The notes under the pieces were generated by a model. That model saw nothing but the letters and a program-made list of their open reading frames with translations, was not told the DNA's origin and did not search any database. From Salinimicrobium profundisediminis (GTDB lineage Bacteria > Bacteroidota > Bacteroidia > Flavobacteriales > Flavobacteriaceae): a stretch of 64,000 bases of DNA. Numbering within the stretch: position 1 is the stretch's first letter; each line of letters starts with the position of its first letter. Shown here one piece after another: positions 7,756 to 19,500 of this stretch. Location of the stretch: contig NZ_JAPJDA010000016.1 of the NCBI RefSeq assembly GCF_026241755.1, forward strand, positions 56,660-120,659, in the 5' to 3' direction. Made by a program: the position numbers and the translations under genes.

Positions 7756-8021
7756 CCAAATCTTTCCTGGTTTAAGATGCTTGTATAAGGGTCTTGATTT
7801 TGGAAGAAAAGAGGAGCTTAGAGCTGCAAAGTGAAAGTGACTCATTATAAATTCTTCGGGTGTTGAACTTCGGTTCTATTTCCCGGGAACCAAAGAAGAA
7901 AGGTTCTTCTTTTAACGGAGGTTTTCACGCTATTAGCGTGTTTTTCTGTTAACCGGAAGTAGGGCCTGGATTTTTGAATCCTATAGTCGTCTCCCCAGAA
8001 AAGCTTGGTGGAGGCTTTTTT
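7756..8021 (+). other. Structured gene-free leader before tRNA-Thr(GGT) and tuf
   Basis: These 266 bases contain several inverted repeats: GAACC/GGTTC at 7889-7907, CACGCTATTAGCGTG at 7926-7940 followed by TTTTT, GGATTTTTGAATCC at 7968-7981, and AAAGC/GCTTT ending in a T run directly before the tRNA at 8022. No open frame looks coding. It may hold one or more terminators or a leader RNA. Confidence 0.5.
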
Positions 8022-8093
8022 GCCGACGTAGCTCAGGGGTAGAGCGTTTCCTTGGTAAGGAAGAGGTCACGGGTTCAATTCCCGTCGTTGGCT
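8022..8093 (+). tRNA. tRNA-Thr(GGT)
   Basis: A 72-nt cloverleaf: acceptor GCCGACG/CGTTGGC with one G-T pair, short D-loop (GCTCAGGGGTAGAGC), anticodon loop TTGGTAA with anticodon GGT, T-arm CACGGGTTCAATTCCCGT. It stands 58 bases before tuf, a common tRNA-tuf linkage. Confidence 0.95.
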
Positions 8094-8151
8094 CTGAGGT
8101 TTGTGTAAAATTGAACACTAATATATAACTAAGATTAAATAAGTATTAATT

Positions 8152-9339
8152 ATGGCAAAGGAAACTTACGATCGGTCCAAGCCGCACCTAAACATAGGTA
8201 CTATTGGACACGTAGATCACGGAAAAACAACTTTAACAGCAGCGATTACTAAGGTAATGGCTGATGCCGGTTATTCAGAAGCTAGATCTTTTGATCAAAT
8301 TGATAACGCACCGGAAGAAAAAGAAAGAGGTATTACAATTAACTCTTCACACGTTGAATATTCAACTGAAAAGCGTCACTACGCTCACGTTGACTGTCCT
8401 GGTCACGCCGATTACGTAAAGAACATGGTAACTGGTGCTGCTCAAATGGACGGTGCTATCCTTGTGGTTGCGGCTACAGATGGTCCGATGCCACAAACTC
8501 GTGAGCACATCCTTCTAGGACGCCAGGTAGGTATTCCAAGAATCGTTGTGTTCCTTAATAAAGTTGACCTTGTTGATGATGAGGAGCTACTTGAGTTAGT
8601 TGAGATGGAAGTAAGAGATCTTCTCTCTTTCTACGAATATGATGGAGATAATGGTCCTGTAATTTCTGGATCTGCTCTTGGAGCACTTCAAGGTGAGCAG
8701 CAGTGGGTTGACACTGTACTTCAATTGATGGAAGCTGTTGATAACTGGATTGAATTGCCAGAGCGTGATGTTGATAAGCCATTCCTATTGCCTATCGAAG
8801 ATGTATTCTCTATTACTGGTCGTGGTACTGTTGCTACAGGTCGTATCGAAACTGGTGTTGCTAACACTGGTGATCCAGTAGAGATCATTGGTATGGGAGC
8901 TGGAAAACTTACTTCTACAATTACTGGAGTTGAGATGTTCCGTAAGATCCTTGATAGAGGTGAAGCTGGTGACAACGTTGGTATCCTTCTAAGAGGTATT
9001 GAAAAGACTCAGATTTCAAGAGGTATGGTAATTACCAAGCCAGGATCTGTAACTCCACACGCTAAATTCAAAGCTGAGGTTTATATCCTTAAGAAAGAAG
9101 AAGGTGGACGTCACACTCCATTCCACAACAACTACCGTCCACAGTTCTACGTACGTACAACTGACGTAACAGGAACAATTAACCTTCCTGAAGGAGTTGA
9201 GATGGTAATGCCAGGTGATAACCTTACTATTACTGTAGATCTTATCCAGCCAATCGCAATGAATGTTGGTCTACGTTTCGCTATCCGTGAAGGTGGTAGA
9301 ACAGTAGGTGCTGGTCAGGTTACTGAAATTTTAGACTAA
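8152..9339 (+). CDS. tuf: Elongation factor Tu
   Basis: A 395-residue EF-Tu of usual length. G1 is GHVDHGKT (residues 19-26), switch I carries [13 protein letters not shown]3 is DCPGH, G4 is NKVD and G5 is SGSAL; the beta-barrel domains follow. It is a GTPase that delivers aminoacyl-tRNA to the ribosomal A site. Codon use is strongly biased, as expected for a highly expressed gene. It lies between tRNA-Thr(GGT) and tRNA-Trp, in the classical tRNA-tuf-tRNA-secE-nusG order. Confidence 0.99.
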   Translation: MAKETYDRSKPHLNIGTIGHVDHGKTTLTAAITKVMADAGYSEARSFDQIDNAPEEKERGITINSSHVEYSTEKRHYAHVDCPGHADYVKNMVTGAAQMDGAILVVAATDGPMPQTREHILLGRQVGIPRIVVFLNKVDLVDDEELLELVEMEVRDLLSFYEYDGDNGPVISGSALGALQGEQQWVDTVLQLMEAVDNWIELPERDVDKPFLLPIEDVFSITGRGTVATGRIETGVANTGDPVEIIGMGAGKLTSTITGVEMFRKILDRGEAGDNVGILLRGIEKTQISRGMVITKPGSVTPHAKFKAEVYILKKEEGGRHTPFHNNYRPQFYVRTTDVTGTINLPEGVEMVMPGDNLTITVDLIQPIAMNVGLRFAIREGGRTVGAGQVTEILD

Positions 9340-9354
9340 TATAGTTTAGTATAA

Positions 9355-9390
9355 AAGTCAAGGTATTCACTCCGGTGAATATCTTGACTT
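9355..9390 (+). other. Hairpin between tuf and tRNA-Trp
   Basis: AAGTCAAGGTATTCAC pairs almost completely with GTGAATATCTTGACTT across a TCCG loop, with one G-T pair. There is no T run, and tRNA-Trp starts 7 bases later. A processing or partial-attenuation role is more likely than full termination. Confidence 0.6.
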
Positions 9391-9396
9391 ATATTT

Positions 9397-9469
9397 ACGG
9401 GTTTAGCTCAGTTGGTAGAGCACTGGTCTCCAAAACCAGGTGTCGGGAGTTCGAGTCTCTCAACCCGTG
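9397..9469 (+). tRNA. tRNA-Trp(CCA)
   Basis: A 73-nt cloverleaf: acceptor ACGGGTT/AACCCGT, D-arm GCTCAGTTGGTAGAGC, anticodon loop CTCCAAA with anticodon CCA, T-arm GGGAGTTCGAGTCTCTC. The tRNA-Trp-secE-nusG order is conserved widely. Confidence 0.96.
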
Positions 9470-9607
9470 CATAAAGAGTGGTCGATATAAACCTCTTTTT
9501 TAATAATAGTGATCAATCACATGGCCACCGAGAATTCTTTCCACTACAAGGGGTGATATAACGGGAGCCGGTGCTTAATGACTTATTAAGCTGAAAAAAT
9601 TAATACC

Positions 9608-9805
9608 ATGGCAGGAATATCAAATTACATTTCGGAGTCCTATAATGAATTAAAGAACCACGTGACCTGGCCAGCATGGGCAGAAGCTCAAAAGTTGACT
9701 GTGGTTGTGGTTGTGTTTTCAATAGTGTTTGCATTGTTGATCTGGGGTGTAGATACTGTTTTTAGCGGTGTTATAGAGCAATATTTTGAGTGGATTAAAT
9801 CATAA
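9608..9805 (+). CDS. secE: Preprotein translocase subunit SecE
   Basis: A 65-residue protein with the SecE pattern: an amphipathic N-terminal helix containing SYNELKNHVTWPAWAEAQK, then one membrane helix at about residues 30-50 (VVVVVFSIVFALLIWGV). It clamps SecY in the inner-membrane translocon. It lies 11 bases before nusG, in the usual secE-nusG operon. Confidence 0.96.
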   Translation: MAGISNYISESYNELKNHVTWPAWAEAQKLTVVVVVFSIVFALLIWGVDTVFSGVIEQYFEWIKS

Positions 9806-9816
9806 ATAATATTGCA

Positions 9817-10368
9817 ATGGCAGAGGTGAAAGATAAAAAATGGTATGTAGTTCGTGCCGTAAGCGGACAGGAAAATAAGGTTAAGGAATATATAGAGCGG
9901 GAGATCGCTCATGAAGGCCTTGAAGATTTTATTGAAGAAGTTCTTGTTCCAACCGAAAAGGTTATTCAAATAAGGAATGGCAAAAAGGTGAATAAGGAAC
10001 GTGTTTACTTCCCTGGTTACGTAATGATCCTTGCTAATATTGGGGGAGAGATTCCTCACATTATTAAATCAATCAATGGTGTTATTGGGTTTTTAGGAGA
10101 GACAAAAGGAGGAGATCCTGTGCCGCTAAGAAAATCTGAAGTTAACCGAATGTTAGGTAAAGTGGATGAGCTTTCTGTAAAGGCAGACAATGTTGCGATT
10201 CCTTTTACTATTGGTGAGACTATCAAAGTAATTGATGGTCCTTTTAACGGTTTTAATGGTACGGTTGAAAAGATCAATGAAGAAAAGCGTAAGCTTGAAG
10301 TGATGGTGAAGATTTTTGGAAGAAAAACTCCGCTTGAACTGAGTTACATGCAGGTAGAAAAAGTATAA
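9817..10368 (+). CDS. nusG: Transcription termination/antitermination factor NusG
   Basis: A 183-residue protein with an N-terminal NGN domain (KWYVVRAVSGQENKVKEYIE near residue 7; VYFPGYVMI near residue 68) and a C-terminal KOW domain (GETIKVIDGPFNGFNGTVEK near residue 132). It binds RNA polymerase and couples it to Rho or the ribosome. The length is normal. It is followed by a 76-base leader before rplK. Confidence 0.97.
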   Translation: MAEVKDKKWYVVRAVSGQENKVKEYIEREIAHEGLEDFIEEVLVPTEKVIQIRNGKKVNKERVYFPGYVMILANIGGEIPHIIKSINGVIGFLGETKGGDPVPLRKSEVNRMLGKVDELSVKADNVAIPFTIGETIKVIDGPFNGFNGTVEKINEEKRKLEVMVKIFGRKTPLELSYMQVEKV

Positions 10369-10392
10369 TAACTGTTACACTATATATTTTTG

Positions 10393-10427
10393 GATAGTTT
10401 TAGTATGCTTCCACTAACAAAACTATC
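10393..10427 (+). promoter_or_regulatory. Leader hairpin before rplK
   Basis: GATAGTTTT (10393-10401) pairs perfectly with AAAACTATC (10419-10427) 18 bases before the rplK start. In many bacteria ribosomal protein L1 represses the rplK-rplA mRNA at a leader site; this hairpin is a candidate, but I did not establish an L1-type site. Confidence 0.4.
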
Positions 10428-10444
10428 ATCTTAAAATTAATAAA

Positions 10445-10882
10445 ATGGCAAAAGAAGTAAGTAAGGTTGTTAAGTTACAAGTTCGCGGAGGTGCTGCTAA
10501 CCCATCACCACCAGTTGGACCAGCTTTAGGTGCTGCCGGAGTTAATATCATGGAGTTCTGTAAGCAATTTAACGGAAGAACCCAGGATAAACAGGGAAAA
10601 GTATTGCCTGTTGTTATTACAGTGTACAAAGATAAATCTTTTGACTTTGTAATTAAAACTCCCCCGGCTGCAGTGCAAATTTTGGAAGCTGCGAAAGCTA
10701 AGAAGGGTTCTGGTGAGCCAAACCGTAAGAAAATAGCTAGTGTTTCTTGGGATCAGGTAAGAACCATTGCTGAAGATAAGATGCAGGATCTAAATGCATT
10801 TACTTTAGAATCTGCAATGAAGATGGTAGCTGGAACAGCAAGATCTATGGGAATTACTGTAAAAGGACAGGCACCTTTTTAA
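10445..10882 (+). CDS. rplK: 50S ribosomal protein uL11
   Basis: A 145-residue protein with uL11 hallmarks: [19 protein letters not shown] near residue 10, [11 protein letters not shown], and a C-terminal rRNA-binding domain (SMGITVKG). It forms the base of the GTPase-associated centre with L10 and L7/L12. First of the rplK-rplA-rplJ-rplL genes, 18 bases before rplA. Confidence 0.98.
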   Translation: MAKEVSKVVKLQVRGGAANPSPPVGPALGAAGVNIMEFCKQFNGRTQDKQGKVLPVVITVYKDKSFDFVIKTPPAAVQILEAAKAKKGSGEPNRKKIASVSWDQVRTIAEDKMQDLNAFTLESAMKMVAGTARSMGITVKGQAPF

Positions 10883-10900
10883 TCCAAAAAGAAATTAGAA

Positions 10901-11599
10901 ATGGCAAGATTGACTAAAAAGCAAAAGGAAGCACAATCTAAGATTGAAAAAGGTAAGACTTATTCGGTGGCAGAGGCTTCGGCTTTAATAAAAGATATAA
11001 CCAATGTGAATTTTGATCCTTCTGTGGATATCGCTGTTCGTTTGAACGTAGATCCACGTAAGGCTAATCAAATGGTGCGTGGCGTAGTAACTTTACCACA
11101 CGGTACTGGTAAAGACGTTAAAGTATTAGCTCTTGTAACTCCCGATAAGGAAGCAGAAGCTAAAGAAGCTGGCGCAGATTATGTTGGTTTAGATGAATAC
11201 CTTGATAAGATCAAAGGTGGCTGGACAGATGTTGATGTAATCATCACTATGCCCAGCGTTATGGGTAAACTAGGACCTTTAGGACGTATCCTTGGGCCAA
11301 GAGGCTTAATGCCAAACCCAAAAACCGGAACTGTAACTATGGATGTTGCCAAGGCAGTATCTGATGTGAAAGCCGGTAAGATCGATTTCAAAGTAGATAA
11401 GACTGGTATTGTTCATGCCGGTATTGGAAAAGCTTCATTCGAAGCTGAGAAAATAGCAGGTAACGCAAGAGAATTATTAACTACCCTGGTTAAATTGAAA
11501 CCTACGGCTGCTAAAGGTGTGTATATTAAAAGTATCCACATGTCAAGCACAATGAGCCCTAGTGTTGAAATTGATACTAAAAGGTTCACTGAGCAATAA
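10901..11599 (+). CDS. rplA: 50S ribosomal protein uL1
   Basis: A 232-residue protein with the L1 signature [20 protein letters not shown] (about residues 117-136) and [12 protein letters not shown]. uL1 forms the mobile L1 stalk at the E site and often represses its own operon. The gene is 12 bases before rplJ, in the standard order. Confidence 0.98.
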   Translation: MARLTKKQKEAQSKIEKGKTYSVAEASALIKDITNVNFDPSVDIAVRLNVDPRKANQMVRGVVTLPHGTGKDVKVLALVTPDKEAEAKEAGADYVGLDEYLDKIKGGWTDVDVIITMPSVMGKLGPLGRILGPRGLMPNPKTGTVTMDVAKAVSDVKAGKIDFKVDKTGIVHAGIGKASFEAEKIAGNARELLTTLVKLKPTAAKGVYIKSIHMSSTMSPSVEIDTKRFTEQ

Positions 11600-11611
11600 T
11601 ATTATTGGATT

Positions 11612-12133
11612 ATGACAAGAGAAGAAAAATCAAGAGTAATTGAAGATTTAACTGCCCAGTTAGCTGATAATACCACTATTTACCTAGCAGATATTTCAGG
11701 CTTAAATGCATTGAATACATCAAACTTGCGTAGAGCTTGTTTTAAAGCGAACGTAAAGCTGGCGGTAGTTAAGAACACACTTTTGGCTAAGGCCATGGAA
11801 AGTTCAGGTAAAGATTTTGGAGAACTTCCTTCTATTTTGAAAGGAAATACTTCCATCATGTTTTCTGAAACTGGAAATGCACCAGCTAAAGTAATTAAAG
11901 AATTCAGAAAAAAATCTGACCGCCCTTTACTAAAAGGCGCGTTTATTGAAGAGGCTATATTCATTGGAGATGATAAACTGGATACCCTGGTTAACATCAA
12001 ATCTAAAGAAGAAGTTATTGGAGATATCGTTGGACTGTTACAATCACCTGCCAAAAATGTTATTTCGGCACTTAAATCTGGTGGTGGTAAAATCGCAGGA
12101 ATTCTTAAGACTCTTTCTGAAAAAGAAGAGTAA
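11612..12133 (+). CDS. rplJ: 50S ribosomal protein uL10
   Basis: A 173-residue uL10 protein with the N-terminal rRNA-binding region (LRRACFKANVKLAVVKNTLL near residue 39) and a C-terminal helix for L7/L12 dimers. It links the L7/L12 stalk to the ribosome. It is followed by rplL after 58 bases, the usual arrangement. Confidence 0.97.
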   Translation: MTREEKSRVIEDLTAQLADNTTIYLADISGLNALNTSNLRRACFKANVKLAVVKNTLLAKAMESSGKDFGELPSILKGNTSIMFSETGNAPAKVIKEFRKKSDRPLLKGAFIEEAIFIGDDKLDTLVNIKSKEEVIGDIVGLLQSPAKNVISALKSGGGKIAGILKTLSEKEE

Positions 12134-12191
12134 GCATAGTACGCACTTTTTAACAAATATAAATTACATTACATTTTAAAAACGATAGAAA

Positions 12192-12569
12192 ATGGCAGAT
12201 TTAAAAGATTTTGCAGAACAATTAGTTAACTTAACAGTTAAAGAAGTTAATGAATTAGCTGATATTTTGAAAGAGGAATACGGTATCGAGCCTGCTGCTG
12301 CGGCTGTTGCTGTTGCTGGTGGTGCTGCTGCTGGTGGTGAAGAAGCCGCTGAAGAGCAGTCTGAGTTTGACGTAATCCTTAAAGCTCCGGGTGGATCTAA
12401 ACTAGCCGTAGTGAAATTAGTAAAAGAACTTACCGGTCTTGGCTTGAAAGATGCTAAAGAATTGGTAGATGGTGCTCCAAAACCAGTAAAAGAGGGAGTT
12501 TCTAAAGACGAAGCTGAAGCATTAAAAGCACAGTTAGAAGAAGCAGGAGCTGAGGTTGAGCTTAAATAA
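12192..12569 (+). CDS. rplL: 50S ribosomal protein bL12 (L7/L12)
   Basis: A 125-residue protein: N-terminal dimerisation helix, an Ala/Gly/Glu hinge ([20 protein letters not shown] at about residues 36-55), and the C-terminal factor-binding domain ([20 protein letters not shown]). It recruits translational GTPases. A strong hairpin separates it from rpoB. Confidence 0.98.
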   Translation: MADLKDFAEQLVNLTVKEVNELADILKEEYGIEPAAAAVAVAGGAAAGGEEAAEEQSEFDVILKAPGGSKLAVVKLVKELTGLGLKDAKELVDGAPKPVKEGVSKDEAEALKAQLEEAGAEVELK

Positions 12570-12591
12570 GCTAAACCCACAGACACATATA

Positions 12592-12630
12592 GGTTTAGAC
12601 CCGGAGATTAGGTTCTCTGAGGTCTAAACC
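12592..12630 (+). promoter_or_regulatory. Hairpin between rplL and rpoB
   Basis: GGTTTAGACC (12592-12601) pairs perfectly with GGTCTAAACC (12621-12630), with an inner GGAGA/TCTCT helix in the loop. There is no T run. In E. coli the rplL-rpoB gap holds an attenuator and RNase III site; this hairpin occupies the same place. Confidence 0.6.
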
Positions 12631-12701
12631 ATTTTGCGTATATAAATATTTCTTGTTTATTTCGCGCCCATTTTATTATAATAACATAATTCCGTCCATT
12701 G

Positions 12702-15700
12702 ATGTTAGCAACGCAAACTGAAAGATTGAGTTTCTCTTCTGTTAAGAACAGGCCTGCTTATCCCGACTTTTTGGATATCCAAATTAAGTCATTCCAGGAC
12801 TTCTTTCAATTAGAAACGAAATCAGAAGAAAGAGGAAATGAAGGTTTATACAATACCTTCATGGAGAACTTTCCCATTACGGACACCCGTAACCAATTCG
12901 TACTAGAATTTTTAGACTATTTTGTGGACCCGCCAAGATACTCCCTTCAGGAGTGTATCGAGCGTGGATTGACCTATAGTGTACCGCTTAAAGCACGGTT
13001 AAAGCTTTATTGTACAGACCCGGAACATGAGGACTTTGAAACTATTGTTCAGGATGTGTACCTTGGGACGATTCCTTACATGACCCCAAGCGGGACCTTT
13101 TGTATCAATGGAGCTGAGCGCGTAGTCGTTTCTCAGTTGCACCGGTCTCCCGGAGTATTCTTTGGACAATCCTTCCATGCAAACGGGACAAAACTTTATT
13201 CTGCCCGTGTAATTCCTTTTAAAGGATCCTGGATTGAATTCGCTACCGATATCAATAGCGTAATGTACGCCTATATCGATAGGAAGAAAAAATTACCTGT
13301 AACTACACTTTTCCGTGCCATTGGATTTGAGCGCGATAAAGATATTCTTGAAATATTTGACCTTGCTGAAGAGGTTAAAGTTTCTAAAACCGGACTTAAA
13401 AAAGTCCTTGGCCGTAAACTGGCCGCACGTGTATTGAACACCTGGTATGAAGATTTTGTTGATGAAGATACTGGAGAGGTTGTTTCAATTGAGCGTAATG
13501 AGATTGTATTAGATCGTGATACTGTTCTTGATAAAGACCATATTGAAGAGATATTAGAGACCGGATCAAAAACTATCCTGCTACACAAGGAGGATAACCA
13601 AACCGGAGATTACGCTATTATCCACAATACATTACAAAAAGACCCAACCAACTCCGAAAAGGAAGCGGTTGAGCACATATACCGTCAACTTCGTAATGCA
13701 GAACCGCCAGATGAGGAAACTGCACGTGGAATTATTGACAAACTGTTCTTCTCAGACCAACGTTACAACCTTGGGGAAGTAGGTCGTTACAGAATGAACA
13801 AGAAACTAGGTCTTGATATCGCTATGGATAAGCAGGTGCTTACCCGTGAAGATATCATTACCATTGTAAAATATCTTATTGAACTTATCAATTCAAAGGC
13901 AGAAGTTGATGATATTGATCACCTTTCTAACCGTAGGGTAAGAACAGTAGGAGAGCAGCTGTCTCAGCAATTTGGTGTAGGTCTTGCCCGTATGGCACGT
14001 ACCATTCGTGAAAGAATGAACGTACGTGACAACGAGGTATTTACTCCAATTGACTTGATCAACGCGAAGACCCTGTCTTCTGTGATCAACTCATTCTTTG
14101 GTACCAACCAGCTGTCTCAGTTCATGGACCAGACCAACCCGCTTGCAGAGATCACGCATAAGCGTCGTCTTTCGGCTCTTGGGCCTGGTGGTTTATCAAG
14201 AGAAAGAGCAGGGTTCGAGGTACGTGACGTTCACTATACGCACTACGGAAGACTTTGCCCTATTGAAACACCAGAGGGACCAAACATTGGTCTTATCTCC
14301 TCACTTTCAGCTTATGCTAAAGTGAATTCAATGGGATTCCTTGAAACTCCTTACCGTGAAGTAATCAACGGTAAAGTGAATGTTGCCGATGAGCCAAGGT
14401 ATCTAAGTGCCGAAGAAGAGGAAGATAAGATGATCGCCCAGGCGAACATCGCAATGAGTGATGATGGTACTATTGAAGCCGATAGAGTTATTGCACGTGA
14501 AGAAGGTGACTTCCCTGTTGTAGAGCCATCTCAGGTTCACTACATGGACGTTGCACCAAACCAAATCGCTTCTATCTCTGCTTCGTTAATTCCATTTTTG
14601 GAACATGATGATGCGAACCGTGCCTTGATGGGATCTAACATGATGCGCCAGGCAGTACCTCTTTTAAGAGTTGATTCTCCTATTGTTGGTACAGGGCTTG
14701 AAAGACAGGTAGCTACAGATTCCCGTGTATTGATCAATGCTGAAGGTGAAGGAACTGTAGAGTACGTTGACGCACAAAAGATCATTATTAAGTACGATAG
14801 AACTGAAGAAGAGCGCATGGTAAGCTTTGACTCAGATTCTAAAACTTATGAACTGGTTAAATTTAGAAAGACAAACCAGGGTACTTCTATCAACCTGAAG
14901 CCTATTGTAAGAGTAGGAGACAGAGTGAATAAAGGACAGGTGCTTTGTCAGGGGTACGCTACCGAAGCAGGGGAACTTGCTCTTGGACGTAACATGAAAG
15001 TTGCCTTCATGCCATGGAAAGGGTATAACTTTGAGGATGCGATTGTGATTTCAGAAAAAGTTGTTAGAGATGACATCTTTACTTCTATTCACATCGATGA
15101 GTATTCTCTTGAAGTTAGAGATACCAAACTTGGTAACGAAGAATTGACTAATGATATTCCAAACGTTTCTGAAGAGGCTACAAAAGACCTTGATGAGAAT
15201 GGAATGATCAGGATTGGAGCCGAAGTGAAGCCGGGAGATATTCTTATTGGTAAGATCACCCCAAAAGGAGAAAGCGATCCAACCCCTGAAGAAAAACTTC
15301 TTAGAGCAATCTTTGGTGATAAAGCCGGTGATGTAAAAGATGCTTCTCTTAAAGCTTCGCCTTCATTGAGAGGTGTGGTAATAGACAAGAAATTGTTTGC
15401 CCGCGCTATTAAAGATAAGCGTAAGAGAGCTCAGGATAAAGAAGATGTTGCGGCACTTGAGAAAAAATATGAAGCAAAATTTGCCATTTTAAAGAGTGAA
15501 CTTGTAGATAAGCTTTTCGCTATTATTGGAGGTAAAACTGCCCAGGGTGTAATGAACGACCTTGGAGAAGAGATCCTTCCAAAAGGTAAGAAGTATACTC
15601 AAAAAATGCTTAATTCAGTTGATGATTATGCTCACCTTACACAAGGTACGTGGACTACAGATGACCACCTGAACGCTTTGGTGGCCGATCTTCTTCACAA

Positions 15701-16514
15701 TTACCGTATTAAGGAAAATGATATTCAGGGTAACTTAAGAAGAGAGAAATTCACTATTTCTGTAGGGGATGAACTTCCTTCTGGTATTATCAAACTTGCT
15801 AAAGTTTACATCGCTAAGAAACGTAAGCTTAAAGTAGGGGATAAAATGGCAGGACGTCACGGTAACAAAGGTATTGTTGCCCGTATAGTTCGCCAGGAAG
15901 ATATGCCTTTCCTTGAAGATGGTACACCTGTTGATATCGTATTGAACCCACTTGGGGTACCTTCACGTATGAACATTGGACAAATCTATGAGACTGTTCT
16001 TGGATGGGCCGGACAAAAATTGGGTAGAAAATATGCTACTCCAATCTTTGATGGTGCGACTATAGATCAGATCAATGAATTGACAGATGAAGCGGGAATT
16101 CCAAGATTCGGTCATACCTATCTTTATGATGGTGGTACTGGAGATCGTTTTGACCAGCCTGCAACTGTTGGTGTGATCTACATGCTTAAGTTGGGCCACA
16201 TGATTGATGATAAGATGCACGCACGTTCTATTGGGCCTTACTCATTGATCACGCAGCAGCCGCTTGGAGGTAAAGCTCAGTTTGGTGGACAGCGTTTTGG
16301 AGAGATGGAAGTTTGGGCGCTGGAGGCATACGGTGCTTCGGCAACCCTTCGTGAAATCTTAACTGTGAAGTCTGATGATGTAATAGGAAGAGCCAAAACT
16401 TATGAAGCCATTGTAAAAGGTGAGCCAATGCCAGAACCGGGACTACCTGAATCTTTCAACGTACTTATGCACGAATTGAAAGGTCTGGGATTAGATATTA
16501 GATTAGAAGAATAA
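12702..16514 (+). CDS. rpoB: DNA-directed RNA polymerase subunit beta
   Basis: A 1270-residue beta subunit from the ATG at 12702; a TTG three bases earlier is also in frame. Visible are the rifampicin-region residues [20 protein letters not shown] and [20 protein letters not shown], the conserved [34 protein letters not shown], and the C-terminal [20 protein letters not shown]. The length is typical of Bacteroidota. It is transcribed with rpoC; a perfect hairpin at 16521-16548 lies between them. Confidence 0.99.
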   Translation: MLATQTERLSFSSVKNRPAYPDFLDIQIKSFQDFFQLETKSEERGNEGLYNTFMENFPITDTRNQFVLEFLDYFVDPPRYSLQECIERGLTYSVPLKARLKLYCTDPEHEDFETIVQDVYLGTIPYMTPSGTFCINGAERVVVSQLHRSPGVFFGQSFHANGTKLYSARVIPFKGSWIEFATDINSVMYAYIDRKKKLPVTTLFRAIGFERDKDILEIFDLAEEVKVSKTGLKKVLGRKLAARVLNTWYEDFVDEDTGEVVSIERNEIVLDRDTVLDKDHIEEILETGSKTILLHKEDNQTGDYAIIHNTLQKDPTNSEKEAVEHIYRQLRNAEPPDEETARGIIDKLFFSDQRYNLGEVGRYRMNKKLGLDIAMDKQVLTREDIITIVKYLIELINSKAEVDDIDHLSNRRVRTVGEQLSQQFGVGLARMARTIRERMNVRDNEVFTPIDLINAKTLSSVINSFFGTNQLSQFMDQTNPLAEITHKRRLSALGPGGLSRERAGFEVRDVHYTHYGRLCPIETPEGPNIGLISSLSAYAKVNSMGFLETPYREVINGKVNVADEPRYLSAEEEEDKMIAQANIAMSDDGTIEADRVIAREEGDFPVVEPSQVHYMDVAPNQIASISASLIPFLEHDDANRALMGSNMMRQAVPLLRVDSPIVGTGLERQVATDSRVLINAEGEGTVEYVDAQKIIIKYDRTEEERMVSFDSDSKTYELVKFRKTNQGTSINLKPIVRVGDRVNKGQVLCQGYATEAGELALGRNMKVAFMPWKGYNFEDAIVISEKVVRDDIFTSIHIDEYSLEVRDTKLGNEELTNDIPNVSEEATKDLDENGMIRIGAEVKPGDILIGKITPKGESDPTPEEKLLRAIFGDKAGDVKDASLKASPSLRGVVIDKKLFARAIKDKRKRAQDKEDVAALEKKYEAKFAILKSELVDKLFAIIGGKTAQGVMNDLGEEILPKGKKYTQKMLNSVDDYAHLTQGTWTTDDHLNALVADLLHNYRIKENDIQGNLRREKFTISVGDELPSGIIKLAKVYIAKKRKLKVGDKMAGRHGNKGIVARIVRQEDMPFLEDGTPVDIVLNPLGVPSRMNIGQIYETVLGWAGQKLGRKYATPIFDGATIDQINELTDEAGIPRFGHTYLYDGGTGDRFDQPATVGVIYMLKLGHMIDDKMHARSIGPYSLITQQPLGGKAQFGGQRFGEMEVWALEAYGASATLREILTVKSDDVIGRAKTYEAIVKGEPMPEPGLPESFNVLMHELKGLGLDIRLEE

Positions 16515-16520
16515 AGCTTT

Positions 16521-16548
16521 GTTGTGCAGGGCGAAAGTCCTGCACAAC
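16521..16548 (+). other. Hairpin between rpoB and rpoC
   Basis: GTTGTGCAGG pairs perfectly with CCTGCACAAC across the 8-base loop GCGAAAGT. It has no T run, so it is a candidate mRNA processing or stabilising element rather than a terminator. Confidence 0.65.
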
Positions 16549-16578
16549 ATTTACAATAATTAGATAGCACCATTTATT

Positions 16579-19500
16579 ATGGCTAGAAATAATGATAAGA
16601 ATACAGTACAGAGGTTTAACAAGATCTCTATAGGTTTAGCTTCTCCAGAGTCGATTCTTGCCGAATCACGCGGGGAGGTCCTAAAGCCTGAAACTATCAA
16701 TTATCGTACGCACAAACCCGAGAGGGATGGTCTTTTCTGTGAGCGTATCTTTGGTCCTGTAAAGGATTACGAATGTGCCTGCGGAAAATACAAAAGAATC
16801 CGTTATAAAGGGATCGTGTGTGATAGATGTGGTGTAGAGGTGACCGAAAAGAAAGTGCGTAGAGATCGCGTGGGGCATATCAACCTTGTGGTTCCTGTTG
16901 CACACATCTGGTACTTCCGTTCTTTACCTAACAAAATTGGTTATCTGCTTGGTCTTCCGTCCAAAAAACTGGACATGATCATTTACTACGAGAGATACGT
17001 GGTAATTCAGCCGGGTATTGCCAAGAATGAAGATGGATCGCCGTTGAAGAAGATGGATTTTCTAACAGAAGAAGAGTACCTCAATATCCTTGATACCCTT
17101 CCGCAAGAAAATCTTTACCTGGATGAAAATGATCCAAATAAATTTATCGCTAAAATGGGTGCCGAATGTCTTATTGACATCCTGCAACGCATTGACCTTG
17201 ATTCTCTTTCTTATGAATTAAGACATAAAGCGAATAACGAAACTTCAAAACAACGTAAAACTGAAGCCCTTAAAAGACTTCAGGTTGTTGAAGCACTTCG
17301 TGATGCAAATAAAAACCGCGAAAACCGTCCGGAATGGATGATTATGAAAGTAATCCCAATCATTCCGCCAGAATTGCGTCCATTGGTGCCGCTTGATGGA
17401 GGACGTTTCGCAACTTCAGATTTGAACGACCTTTACCGTCGTGTGATCATACGTAACAACCGTTTGAAGAGATTGATGGAGATCAAAGCTCCTGAAGTGA
17501 TCTTGCGTAACGAAAAGCGTATGCTTCAGGAATCTGTAGATTCGTTGTTCGACAACACCAGAAAATCTTCAGCAGTAAAAACTGATTCCAACAGGCCGTT
17601 GAAATCCCTTTCTGACTCACTTAAAGGTAAGCAAGGACGTTTCCGTCAAAACCTGCTTGGTAAGCGTGTGGATTATTCAGCACGTTCGGTAATTGTTGTT
17701 GGACCTGAATTGAAGTTTTACGAATGTGGTCTTCCAAAAGACATGGCAGCCGAGCTTTACAAGCCTTTTGTGATCAGAAAATTGATTGAAAGAGGTATTG
17801 TTAAGACAGTAAAATCTGCCAAGAAAATTATAGATAAAAAAGAACCTGTTGTTTGGGATATTCTTGAGAACGTGTTGAAAGGGCACCCTGTGTTGCTTAA
17901 CCGGGCCCCAACCCTTCACAGACTTGGTATCCAGGCATTCCAGCCTAAACTTATTGAAGGTAAGGCAATACAGTTACACCCATTAGCGTGTACTGCATTC
18001 AACGCCGACTTTGATGGGGATCAAATGGCTGTTCACCTTCCGCTAGGGCCAGAGGCTATCCTTGAGGCGCAGCTGTTAATGTTAGGTTCTCACAATATTT
18101 TGAACCCGGCTAACGGTTCTCCTGTAACTGTTCCTTCTCAGGATATGGTACTTGGTCTATATTACATGACCAAGTCAAGGAAATCTACCGAAGAAAGACC
18201 GGTGAAAGGGGAAGGGCTTACTTTTTACTCTCCCGAAGAGGTGGTTATTGCTTACAACCAGAAAATGGTTGAACTTAATGCCATTATTAAGATAAGAACA
18301 AAAGATTTCAATGAGGCCGGTGAACTAGTCTACCAAATCATTGAATCTACTGTTGGAAGAGTGTTATTTAACCAGGCAGTACCCGAGAAAGCCGGGTATA
18401 TCAATGAAGTACTTACTAAAAAATCACTTCGTGATATTATTGGAAACATCCTTAAAGTTACAAGTGTTCCCGAAACTGCTGAATTCCTTGATGCTATTAA
18501 GGAAATGGGTTATGGATATGCATACCGCGGCGGACTTTCATTTAGTCTTGGGGATATTATTATCCCTGCGGAAAAGCAGAGCATGATTGATGATGCAAAC
18601 CAACAGGTAGAAGGTATTATTGCCAACTATAACATGGGTCTTATCACCAACAACGAACGTTATAACCAGGTTATTGATATCTGGACTTCTACAAACGCCG
18701 GCTTAACGGAATTAGCGATGAAGCGTATTCGTGAAGACCAGCAAGGATTTAACTCTGTGTTTATGATGCTTGACTCTGGTGCGAGGGGATCTAAAGAACA
18801 GATCCGTCAGTTAACCGGTATGCGTGGATTGATGGCCAAGCCTAAGAAGTCTACTTCAGGTGGTGGTGAAATTATTGAGAACCCAATTCTTTCTAACTTT
18901 AAGGAAGGTCTTTCGATTCTTGAATACTTTATCTCTACTCACGGTGCCCGTAAAGGTCTTGCCGATACGGCCCTTAAAACTGCCGATGCTGGTTACCTTA
19001 CCCGTCGTTTGGTTGACGTATCCCAGGATGTGATCATCAACGAAGAAGATTGTGGTACTTTAAGAGGTGTAGATGTAGCTCCATTGAAGAAGAATGAAGA
19101 GATTGTAGAGTCACTTGGAGAGCGTATTCTTGGTAGAACAGCGCTTCATGATGTGTACAATCCTTTAACTAACGAATTGCTTGTAGCTTCGGGTGTTGAG
19201 ATCGATGAAGATATCGTTAAGAAGATCACCGATGCGCCAATTGAAAGCGTAGAAGTGAGATCTGCTCTTACATGTGAGGCTAAAAAAGGAATTTGTGTGA
19301 AATGTTACGGCCGTAACCTTGCTACCAATAAAACGGTACAAAAAGGAGAAGCGGTTGGAGTTGTAGCTGCCCAGTCTATTGGAGAACCTGGTACACAGCT
19401 TACCCTTCGTACCTTCCACGTGGGTGGTATTGCAGGAAACATTTCTGAAGAGAATAAATTGATCGCGAAGTTTCCGGGAATTGCAGAGATCGAAGACCTT

